Shown piece after piece: positions 1 to 6,147 of a DNA stretch of 7,796 nucleotides. Position 1 is the stretch's first letter; the number at the start of each line of letters is the position of its first letter. The translations under genes were made by a program, and so were the position numbers. Source of the DNA: Elusimicrobiota bacterium (GTDB lineage Bacteria; Elusimicrobiota; Elusimicrobia; 2-02-FULL-39-32); assembly GCA_023249835.1 (NCBI GenBank), contig JAHFBY010000066.1:1-7796 (forward strand), given 5' to 3'. The notes beneath the pieces were generated by a model. That model saw only the letters and a list, made by a program, of their open reading frames with translations, did no database searches and was not told the DNA's origin.

Positions 1-1
1 T

Positions 2-235
2 TGGCGCAATCGTTTTTTAATAGCCGGCATTCACTCTGGGTTTAAGCAGTTAATATTTCTATTTTTATTATTTTATCCTATGTTAATGGCGCGAGATATC
101 CTTCGTTACGCTAGGAAAGACCGCTACGGTTCTATCCCGTATCTGTTTGGCGGTCTGGTTCAGTTTTTGCAAATGACTCTATTGGGCCAAGCAGTGAGGC
201 CGTATAGTCTGCCGGCCAAAGGTAGAGATAAGTGA
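2..235 (+). CDS. C-terminal end of a probable family 2 glycosyltransferase (5' partial)
   Basis: The frame is open from the left edge to a TGA at 233-235, giving 77 residues; the start and catalytic domain lie outside the window. The visible part begins with a WRNR segment, followed by a strongly hydrophobic stretch around residues 17-30 (LIFLFLLFYPMLMARD), then a basic amphipathic region and a short polar tail. This arrangement (an RNR/KNR lead-in, a hydrophobic helix, then an RDILRYARK-type helix) is what I know from the C-termini of bacterial GT2 rhamnosyltransferase-like enzymes, where it anchors the enzyme to the inner face of the membrane. Its stop overlaps the GTG start of the GT9 gene by 4 nt (GTGA), which places it in the same operon. 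With no catalytic residues in view the family call is inference; another membrane-anchored glycan enzyme is possible. Confidence 0.6.
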   Translation, partial: WRNRFLIAGIHSGFKQLIFLFLLFYPMLMARDILRYARKDRYGSIPYLFGGLVQFLQMTLLGQAVRPYSLPAKGRDK

Positions 236-1347
236 ACAGGATGATCGACGGCTATTTGCTGCGCAACCGGTTGTTGCGGAAGGCGCTTAAGGTTATGGAT
301 CAAACGATGGGTCTCTTTGGCTTGTTGCGCCAACGCCGGCCCGTGCCGACTGATGTTAAAAAAATATTGGTCATAAAGCCGGACCATTTGGGCGACGTGG
401 TGCTCTCTTTTTCCATACTTCCCGCCTTAAAGAAAAAGTATCCCCAAGCGCAAGTTCATTTTCTTTGCGGCCGGTGGGCAAAAGAGTTAGCGGAGGGCAA
501 CCCGTATATTTTTCAAGTGCATTATTTGGACCATTTTATGTTGAACCGGCAGGGGGGCGGGGGACGCTTTAAAAAGCTTGGGGTGTTTGTTTGCGACTTG
601 CGGAGCTTTTATCAAACGGTTCGTAGAGAACGGTTTGACTTGGCGCTAGATTTGCGCGCTTATTTCCCGAACTTCCTGCCATTTTTATTCTTTGCGGATA
701 TCCGCTGTAAAATCGGATTTAATACGGCTGGCTTTGGTTTTGTTTTAGATCGTTCGATTGCGTGGCGGGAAGACGTGCACGAAACAGAGCATTTCCTAGA
801 CGTGGTTAAAGCGCTGGATTTGGAAGCTGAAATAAAGGAGATTGATTTAAGTTATTTAGTGCGCGGGTCTAAACAGCCCGGTAAAAAAATATGCGTGCTT
901 CATCCGGGAGCCGGCAGGCGCGTTAAACAGTGGGACCTAAAAAATTGGCAGGAATTGGCCGTACATTTATCTGCCCAGGGCTGGCATGTTCGTGTGACGG
1001 GCGGGGGTAAGGACCGCGCTTTGGGAGAGTCCATTACTTGCGGTCTTAACGCCCAAAACCTTTGCGGAAAAACAACCATTCCAGAGTTGGCGCAAGCGGT
1101 CTATGAGTCAGATTGTGTGATTGGGGTAGATTCGTTTGTGGCGCATTTGAGCGCTGCCTTGGGAGTGAAAACTATTGCCCTGTTTAACGGCATTGAAAAG
1201 CCGGGACAATGGAAACCGTTGGGAAAGGACGTGCGGGTATTGGTTAAGGAAGTGGAATGTTCGCCATGTTTTTTAAAAGCGGGTTGCGCGGAAATGAACT
1301 GTATGCAGCATTCCTTAACGAACCTTATCAGGGAGTTAGAGGCGTGA
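232..1347 (+). CDS. GT9 glycosyltransferase, ADP-heptose:LPS heptosyltransferase-like
   Basis: A 371-residue GT-B fold enzyme predicted to transfer a sugar, classically heptose from ADP-heptose, to a lipid-linked glycan on the cytoplasmic face. The N-terminal Rossmann domain begins near residue 44 with KILVIKPDHLGD (D51, D55), the GT9 hallmark. The donor-binding half has LHPGAGRRVKQW (223-234), LCGKTTIPELAQ and GVDSFVAHLSAALG (298-311, D300 and H304). Four cysteines near the end (C343, C346, C352, C357; CxxC-x5-C-x4-C) match the cysteine cluster common in this family. About 43 residues precede the first strand, rich in Leu and Arg, and could form a membrane-associated helix. The GTG start at 232 overlaps the upstream stop and has AAGG at 219-222; the next in-frame ATG is at 241. 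The exact sugar is not determinable; GT9 enzymes outside classical LPS pathways are common. Confidence 0.9.
   Translation: MNRMIDGYLLRNRLLRKALKVMDQTMGLFGLLRQRRPVPTDVKKILVIKPDHLGDVVLSFSILPALKKKYPQAQVHFLCGRWAKELAEGNPYIFQVHYLDHFMLNRQGGGGRFKKLGVFVCDLRSFYQTVRRERFDLALDLRAYFPNFLPFLFFADIRCKIGFNTAGFGFVLDRSIAWREDVHETEHFLDVVKALDLEAEIKEIDLSYLVRGSKQPGKKICVLHPGAGRRVKQWDLKNWQELAVHLSAQGWHVRVTGGGKDRALGESITCGLNAQNLCGKTTIPELAQAVYESDCVIGVDSFVAHLSAALGVKTIALFNGIEKPGQWKPLGKDVRVLVKEVECSPCFLKAGCAEMNCMQHSLTNLIRELEA
1330..1335 (+). promoter_or_regulatory. Shine-Dalgarno site AGGGAG fixing the GTG start at 1344
   Basis: AGGGAG lies 8 nt before GTG at 1344-1346, inside the end of the GT9 gene. This GTG shares a GTGA overlap with the GT9 stop, the same junction type as the operon's first gene pair. 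It supports 1344 over the in-frame ATG at 1257, which would add 29 residues and overlap the conserved cysteine region of the GT9 gene by about 90 nt. Confidence 0.7.
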
Positions 1348-3236
1348 GGGTAGCGGCGGTACTGCCCCTTTTTTTGTTTCCAGGGCTGCTGATTATTTTC
1401 AGTCAATGCAAGTCCGTATACGATTCGGAGGATTGGCTTAAGAGTTTAACGCATATCGTTGTAGTCTCGCTTTCGTTTTGGGTTCACCTTTATTGGCTGA
1501 CCATGCTTCTGCCCGTAACGTTATCCCGCCTTTATTATTTATTTGCCGGTATATTTGCCGTAATTTTCCTCTACAAGTTAATTGCCAACCCCAGTTCGGC
1601 CGCGCTGTTAAAAATCAAGATCACAAGGGAAAATCAAGCGCTTTGCGCGCTGTTATTATTGTTAATAGTTTTGCGATTTGTCCCGTTCGGGGACCGCATT
1701 ACGGGTTCGGTAGGCGATATGACCCAACACAACTATATGACAAAAATTATCATGCTCAACAACGGATACTCCCGCTCTTATGAACCGGTGGTTCCCTTTG
1801 AACATTTCGGCGAATATCCGTTGGGTTTCCACACTCTATCGGCATTAATGGCCATGGCAGGGCCATTACTTTTTTATCGGGCGACCAATTGGCTTAGTTG
1901 TCTTTCTTTAGTTTTAATCACTTTAGCGCTTGCCTTTCACCTTGCGCGCAAAGTTCCCAAATCTTTCGCCCTGTCCGGCGCAACGTTTATAATCATGTTG
2001 GTTCATTACCCGCAGTTTTTAAACCAGTGGGGGTCGGCTACGACCCTTTGGTCGGTCTGTTTCTTAGCTTTTGGCTATAACTTTTTAGAAAGCGAGGAGT
2101 TGTGGCAGGGCCGGAAACTTGGATTTTGGGAACAGGCGGCTTTAGGATCTTTGCTTGCTGCCGGGGCATTGACCCACTTGATCGTGCCCATTGGTTTTTT
2201 ATTTTATCTAGCGGTCAACCTCATTGTTAAGCGACGCCGGTTTGCGGACGTTTTTGGTCTTTTGCCGGCAATTCTTTGGGCAGCGCTTGCCATGTTGCCG
2301 TTTTTTATTAATTTCAATTTTCACGTGGTGGGACAATCTGCGCAAGCCATTCATTTTGGACACGCTCAGAGTTTGTCTAAAATACTTGAACCCTTTCATA
2401 CGAGTCAGTGGGGGGGGCTCAAACTCATAGGAGAAAGCGCGGTGGGTTTTGCTTTTGTGTTTGGCCCTGCGTATGTTTTTCTATTGGCAACGTCTGCTGC
2501 GTTCTTAGTATGGAAAAAGGAAAGCAGCAGGGTTTTATGGTCATGCGCTGGATCCGTATTGCTCTATGTCCTTTTATTTTGCTCGTTTAAAACCGATTTT
2601 TTACCTTTATCGCATTTAATTCAAACCGAGCGTTTTCATTATTTTTTATTATGGCCCTGCTCAACTTTAATCATTTTAGCGCTTAATTCGTTGCGGCAAA
2701 ACATGAAATGGGGGATCAAGGCAGGGGGGGGGCTTCTTTTCTTAGTTTTGTTTTATGCCAATGCGCGTGATTTAGCCGGGCGCTCTTTCGAGTCTCATTA
2801 CACAACTTATAAATTTGACGGACGCTGGATCCGCTTCTTAGCTCGGGACGCGCTTTTGGGCAGTTATTTTGCGGCAGCTTTAGATAAGGCGAACGCCTCT
2901 TTAACAGGGGAAGACATCGAGGCGTTTAATTGGGTTAAAGAAAGTATAGACCGCGACGCAGTTTTCCTCTATAATTATGGGGACGGCGGGGCTCTGCTCA
3001 GTTCAATTGCGGAGCGGAAAACGTTTAGTCCTCATGGTATGGAGGTTTGGCATGGAAAAGAACTTGCGGAGTGGCAGCATCAAAACCCTCCTACCCATAT
3101 TTATGTGGGCAAATCAGCCAACCCTAAATATGAGAAGCTTTACTCTGCGCCTGCCTTAGACGCACAGTCGGATAAATATGTTAAGCTCTATGATCGTAGG
3201 GGCGTTTCAATCTATAATATAGTGAAAAGGAACTGA
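1344..3236 (+). CDS. Large multi-pass membrane protein, GT-C glycosyltransferase-like
   Basis: The 630-residue protein (from GTG 1344) has about 13 hydrophobic segments by eye between residues 3 and 480, then a soluble C-terminal domain of roughly 140 residues. The loop after the fourth segment contains GDMTQH (D125, H129), followed by EYPLGFH (157-163). A 'D...H, then YP.G.H' pattern is typical of bacterial GT-C-like proteins, which take sugar from a polyprenyl-phosphate donor on the outer face of the membrane; D125 is the best candidate catalytic acid. The C-terminal part (DIEAFNWVKE, then DAVFLYNYGDGG and ERKTFSPHG) resembles the extracytoplasmic domain of such proteins. The gene carries G8 and G9 homopolymers. 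The next gene, a DPM1-like enzyme, starts 1 nt after this stop and could supply the donor. It could instead be a polymerase or other polysaccharide membrane protein; the GT-C call rests on topology and short motifs. Confidence 0.7.
   Translation: MRVAAVLPLFLFPGLLIIFSQCKSVYDSEDWLKSLTHIVVVSLSFWVHLYWLTMLLPVTLSRLYYLFAGIFAVIFLYKLIANPSSAALLKIKITRENQALCALLLLLIVLRFVPFGDRITGSVGDMTQHNYMTKIIMLNNGYSRSYEPVVPFEHFGEYPLGFHTLSALMAMAGPLLFYRATNWLSCLSLVLITLALAFHLARKVPKSFALSGATFIIMLVHYPQFLNQWGSATTLWSVCFLAFGYNFLESEELWQGRKLGFWEQAALGSLLAAGALTHLIVPIGFLFYLAVNLIVKRRRFADVFGLLPAILWAALAMLPFFINFNFHVVGQSAQAIHFGHAQSLSKILEPFHTSQWGGLKLIGESAVGFAFVFGPAYVFLLATSAAFLVWKKESSRVLWSCAGSVLLYVLLFCSFKTDFLPLSHLIQTERFHYFLLWPCSTLIILALNSLRQNMKWGIKAGGGLLFLVLFYANARDLAGRSFESHYTTYKFDGRWIRFLARDALLGSYFAAALDKANASLTGEDIEAFNWVKESIDRDAVFLYNYGDGGALLSSIAERKTFSPHGMEVWHGKELAEWQHQNPPTHIYVGKSANPKYEKLYSAPALDAQSDKYVKLYDRRGVSIYNIVKRN
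2410..2417 (+). repeat. G8 homopolymer inside the GT-C-like gene
   Basis: Eight consecutive G bases encode part of SQWGGLKL. The run is in frame as assembled. A length change not divisible by three would shift the frame in the middle of the membrane domain. Confidence 0.9.
2724..2732 (+). repeat. G9 homopolymer inside the GT-C-like gene
   Basis: Nine consecutive G bases encode Gly461-Gly463, just before the last hydrophobic segment. Losing one G brings a TAG at 2743-2745 into frame; gaining one brings in a TGA at 2768-2770. Either change would remove the final membrane segment and the whole C-terminal domain. Confidence 0.9.
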
Positions 3237-3237
3237 C

Positions 3238-3921
3238 ATGGCTAAACTTTCAATTATCATTCCGGTTTATAACGAGAAACTCACTCTTCCGGAAATCCTT
3301 AAAAAGGTGAACAAGGTCCCCTATGAAAAGGAAATTATCATCGTGGACGATGCTTCCTCGGATGGAACTTCCGCGTTGTTAAAAGGGATGAATGACCCCA
3401 ACATCAAAATTATCTATCATTCTTTTAATCAAGGTAAAGGCGCCGCTATCCGCACGGCTAAAGCGCACGTTACCGGAGACGTGGTGCTCATTCAAGATGC
3501 AGATTTGGAGTATGACCCGAAAGATTACCCGATTTTGCTTGAACCCATTTTGGATGGACGGGCAGACGTGGTTTATGGGTCGAGGTTTTTGGGCGGCCCG
3601 CATCGGGTTCTGATGTTTTGGCATTATTTCGCCAATATGTTGTTCACTTTAATCACGAATATTCTTTATAACATTAATTTGACGGATATGGGCACGTGTT
3701 ATAAAGTGTTTCGCGCAGACGTCTTTAAGGACATAAAAATACGCAGCAACCGGTTTGGTTTTGAGCCGGAAATCACGGCTAAAATTTGCAAAAAGAAGCT
3801 GCGCATTTATGAGTCGCCTATTTCTTACAGCGGGCGCACTTATGAAGAAGGAAAAAAAATTACTTGGACAGACGGGTTCGCTTATATCGTTTCGTTGATC
3901 CGGTTCCGTTTTTGCGATTAA
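3238..3921 (+). CDS. GT2 enzyme, dolichyl/polyprenyl-phosphate sugar synthase-like (DPM1/DPG family)
   Basis: A 227-residue GT-A enzyme likely to move a sugar from a nucleotide donor to polyprenyl phosphate on the cytoplasmic side. The fold begins at once with LSIIIPVYNE (4-13). Next come the VDD donor-binding pair (D37, D38), NQGKGAAIRTA (64-74), and the metal-binding QDADLEYDP (86-94, D87/D89). GSRF (114-117), TDMGTCYKVF (149-158) and GFEPEI (174-179) complete the set typical of DPM1/DPG-synthase-like proteins. It is short and ends in RFRFCD without the C-terminal membrane helices of GtrB-type relatives, so it is probably peripheral. The ATG at 3238 follows the previous stop by 1 nt and has a clear AAGGAA (3227-3232), spacing 5. 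Its position next to the GT-C-like gene suggests that it makes that protein's lipid-linked donor. The sugar (mannose, glucose or other) is unknown. Confidence 0.9.
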   Translation: MAKLSIIIPVYNEKLTLPEILKKVNKVPYEKEIIIVDDASSDGTSALLKGMNDPNIKIIYHSFNQGKGAAIRTAKAHVTGDVVLIQDADLEYDPKDYPILLEPILDGRADVVYGSRFLGGPHRVLMFWHYFANMLFTLITNILYNINLTDMGTCYKVFRADVFKDIKIRSNRFGFEPEITAKICKKKLRIYESPISYSGRTYEEGKKITWTDGFAYIVSLIRFRFCD

Positions 3922-3922
3922 A

Positions 3923-4975
3923 TTGATTTCTGTTGGCTTTGACGCGCGCATGTGCAGGCATTCCGGCATTGGCACCTATATCCGGAGCCTTTTGCAAAGG
4001 TTGACCTTAAAGTTGGAGTATGATTTCACTTTATTTGGCAAGTTAGAGCAAATCGTCAATTACCCGGCAAAAAAAGTAAGCGCAGAATTTCCCATCTATT
4101 CTTTGCGAGAGCAGTTCCTCCTGCCCTATTTATTGGAAAGGCACCCTGTAAAACTCCTGCACTTGCCGCACTATAACGTCCCTTTGGGATATTCAGGCAG
4201 AATTGTGGTTACGATCCACGACCTCATCCACTTAAAGTTTCCGCCTTCTCGGGCGGCTTATTTTTATGCCCGCACAATGCTGGAAGCGGCTTGCCGGAAA
4301 GCCGCTATGATCCTGGTGAACTCCCAGAACACAAAGAACGATTTAATGGAAATGCTGGGGGTAAAAGAGGAAAAAATTATGGTGTCCCTTTTGGCGGTGG
4401 AACCGGAAGAGGAAACTCAAAATAAAGAGCTGTTAGCTTTAAAAAAAGAGCACGTTCTTTTTGTCGGCAATATTAAGCCGCATAAAAATGTGATCACTTT
4501 AATCCGCGCGTTTAAAAAAGCGCAGATTAAAAATCCGGATTTAAAACTTGTCATTGTCGGCAAAGATTTCATGCCCGATCTTACCGCGCTCTATCGCGGT
4601 GATCCCGGCATTGAATTTTTAAACGAAATTAGTCCGCAGAAAATAAAACATGTTTATTGCCGCTCGCGCCTTTTAGTGCTTCCCTCCTTTTACGAAGGGT
4701 TTGGCCTGCCAATTTTGGAAGCGATGCGGTGGGGGGTTCCAGTGGCTTGTTCAAACGTTGCTTCAATGCCGGAGGTGGCCGGTGAGGCCGCTTTGTTTTT
4801 TGATCCGCAAGATGTAGGGGGACTGGCGCAAATTATTTCAGACGTTTGGGAAAGTGAAAGTGTGCGGCAAGGTTTAATCCGCAAAGGGTACGTTCAACTG
4901 GAAAAATTTTCTTGGGACCGTTGCGCGGAACTTACCGCGCAAGTGTATGAGCGTTCTTTGGTCCCAGGCAAATGA
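3923..4975 (+). CDS. GT4 glycosyltransferase, mannosyltransferase-like, TTG start
   Basis: A 350-residue GT-B retaining glycosyltransferase of the GT4 family. The N-terminal domain opens with [22 protein letters not shown] (residues 2-23), the usual beginning of mannosyltransferases of this group, and continues with [12 protein letters not shown] (H99, D100) and [13 protein letters not shown]. The donor domain has [20 protein letters not shown] and the EX7E motif EGFGLPILE (E258, E266), followed by the [12 protein letters not shown] loop. The start is TTG at 3923, 1 nt after the previous TAA. The first internal ATG (3950) would remove the first beta-strand, and an in-frame stop at 3896-3898 leaves no ATG, GTG or TTG upstream. 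No good Shine-Dalgarno is seen, so translation probably depends on ribosomes finishing the upstream gene. The stop overlaps the next start (ATGA). GT4 enzymes use GDP-mannose, UDP-sugars and others; the donor is not readable here. Confidence 0.93.
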   Translation: MISVGFDARMCRHSGIGTYIRSLLQRLTLKLEYDFTLFGKLEQIVNYPAKKVSAEFPIYSLREQFLLPYLLERHPVKLLHLPHYNVPLGYSGRIVVTIHDLIHLKFPPSRAAYFYARTMLEAACRKAAMILVNSQNTKNDLMEMLGVKEEKIMVSLLAVEPEEETQNKELLALKKEHVLFVGNIKPHKNVITLIRAFKKAQIKNPDLKLVIVGKDFMPDLTALYRGDPGIEFLNEISPQKIKHVYCRSRLLVLPSFYEGFGLPILEAMRWGVPVACSNVASMPEVAGEAALFFDPQDVGGLAQIISDVWESESVRQGLIRKGYVQLEKFSWDRCAELTAQVYERSLVPGK

Positions 4976-6078
4976 AAGTAGCTTTGTTGCATGATTGGAT
5001 CACGGGCATGCGCGGCGGGGAAAAAGTTTTGGAGCTCATCAGCGGATTTTTTCCGCAAGCGCCCATCTACACCTTGCTGCATGTTCCTGGATCAGTAAGC
5101 CCTGCCATTGAGAGCCACCCCATTCACACCAGCTTTATCCAAGGGCTTCCCTTAGCTAAAGAAAAATATCGATACTATTTGCCGTTCATGCCCATGGCAG
5201 TAGAGTCTTTAGACTTATCTGGTTACGACTTAATCATTTCTACCAGCCACTGCGTGGTCAAAGGCTGCATGAAAAGAGAGGACGCAATCCATTTGTGCTG
5301 CTGTTTTACGCCCATGCGCTACATTTGGGACCAGTACGATTTCTATTTTGGCCCTGGGCGCAGTTCTATGCTTTCGCGGTTGGCCATGAAAACGGTCCGT
5401 CCCTATTTACAGAATTGGGACGTTGTCTCCTCCGCGCGCGTAAGCGAATATATCGCGATTTCCGAATTCATCCAGCGCCGCATAAAGCGCTATTACCGCC
5501 GCGACTCTACAGTCATTTACCCGCCGGTAGACACGGACTATTACGTCCCGGGTGGAAAGGCCCATTTTCCCCGAGAAGATTATTATTTGATCGTCTCAGC
5601 CCTGGCGCCCTACAAGCGGGTGGACTTGGGCATTGAAGCTTTCAATCGTTCAGGAAAAAAATTAAAGGTCATCGGCACCGGACAATCTGCCAATGATTTA
5701 AAAGCCATGGCCAAACCCAACATCGAATTCTTAGGCTGGCAGTCCGACGAGAGCATCCGCAATCATTACCAATCCTGCCGGGGCTTAATCTTTCCCGGCA
5801 TTGAAGATTTTGGAATCGTTCCGCTGGAGGCGCAAGCCTCCGGCGCCCCTGTCCTAGCCTTTGGCGCCGGAGGCGCGTTAGAGACTATCATTGATCAAAC
5901 CACCGGCCTATTTTTTAAGGAACCCACCGCCCAGTCCCTGCTCAACGGGCTAACGGAGTTTGAAAAAATAAATTGGAACCCCCAGAAAATCCGCGACCAA
6001 TCCCTAAAATTCAGTAAATCCGCCTTCACCCAAAAAATGAAATCGTTTATTGAAGAAAAGTCTGGGTTCAGGTTTTAG
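4972..6078 (+). CDS. GT4 glycosyltransferase, WbaZ-like
   Basis: A 368-residue GT-B glycosyltransferase of the WbaZ-like branch of GT4, a branch that includes O-antigen mannosyltransferases. The start [21 protein letters not shown] carries the glycine-rich loop near the acceptor site. CCFTPMRYIWDQYDFYF (residues 110-126) is the branch's hallmark region, though Phe112 sits where I expect His. AISEFIQRRIKRYY and VIYPPVDTDYY lead into the donor domain, which contains SALAPYKRVDLGIEAF and the EX7E motif EDFGIVPLE (E278, E286). The ATG overlaps the previous stop (ATGA) with only a weak AGG upstream, indicating coupling. It is the last gene of the glycan operon, and no hairpin with a T-run follows. 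Its second half uses more C-ending codons than the genes before it. The donor sugar cannot be assigned. Confidence 0.93.
   Translation: MKVALLHDWITGMRGGEKVLELISGFFPQAPIYTLLHVPGSVSPAIESHPIHTSFIQGLPLAKEKYRYYLPFMPMAVESLDLSGYDLIISTSHCVVKGCMKREDAIHLCCCFTPMRYIWDQYDFYFGPGRSSMLSRLAMKTVRPYLQNWDVVSSARVSEYIAISEFIQRRIKRYYRRDSTVIYPPVDTDYYVPGGKAHFPREDYYLIVSALAPYKRVDLGIEAFNRSGKKLKVIGTGQSANDLKAMAKPNIEFLGWQSDESIRNHYQSCRGLIFPGIEDFGIVPLEAQASGAPVLAFGAGGALETIIDQTTGLFFKEPTAQSLLNGLTEFEKINWNPQKIRDQSLKFSKSAFTQKMKSFIEEKSGFRF
5836..5874 (+). repeat. Perfect 12-bp inverted repeat inside the WbaZ-like gene
   Basis: Arms at 5836-5847 and 5863-5874 (GCCTCCGGCGCC and its exact complement) flank a 15-nt loop. The RNA hairpin would be very GC-rich. 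No T-run follows, so it is not an intrinsic terminator. It encodes Ala/Gly-rich sequence just after the EX7E motif, so codon content may account for it. Confidence 0.75.
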
Positions 6079-6111
6079 GAAAATCGGGAAGTTTTATGTT
6101 CCTGCGAAGCA

Positions 6112-6140
6112 TTGATATTTATAAAGTATTAGTTTATAAT
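6112..6140 (+). promoter_or_regulatory. Sigma70-type promoter for the DUF4143 ATPase gene, predicted leaderless
   Basis: The -35 box TTGATA (6112-6117) is separated by exactly 17 bp from a perfect -10 box TATAAT (6135-6140). Only 7 nt (TCTCATT) separate the -10 box from the ATG at 6148, so transcription should begin at or within a base or two of the start codon. No Shine-Dalgarno is present. The box match and spacing are seen directly; leaderless initiation is inferred from standard -10 to +1 distances. Confidence 0.8.
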
Positions 6141-6147
6141 TCTCATT

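Noticed and set aside
160..387. Minus-strand open frame over the first gene junction
   Set aside because: Antisense to two well-supported genes, no recognisable domain; a shadow frame.
1257..1343. A longer GT-C-like protein starting at ATG 1257
   Set aside because: It would overlap the conserved cysteine region of the GT9 gene by about 90 nt and add a non-hydrophobic leader. GTG 1344 has AGGGAG 8 nt upstream and a GTGA overlap like the first gene pair.
3649..3975. Minus-strand 108-residue open frame
   Set aside because: Antisense to the DPM1-like and GT4 genes, with no recognisable motifs.
4285..4306. 8-bp inverted repeat with a 6-nt loop in the first GT4 gene
   Set aside because: Short, Ala-codon-rich, no T-run, mid-gene; expected by chance in GC-rich coding sequence.
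5295..5636. Plus-strand 113-residue open frame inside the WbaZ-like gene
   Set aside because: Out of frame with a conserved GT4 gene; its protein has a low-complexity His/Arg/Leu/Pro look typical of shadow frames.
6079..6111. Possible intrinsic terminator after the glycan operon
   Set aside because: Only a 4-bp GGAA/TTCC pairing around an AT loop and no T-run; too weak to call.
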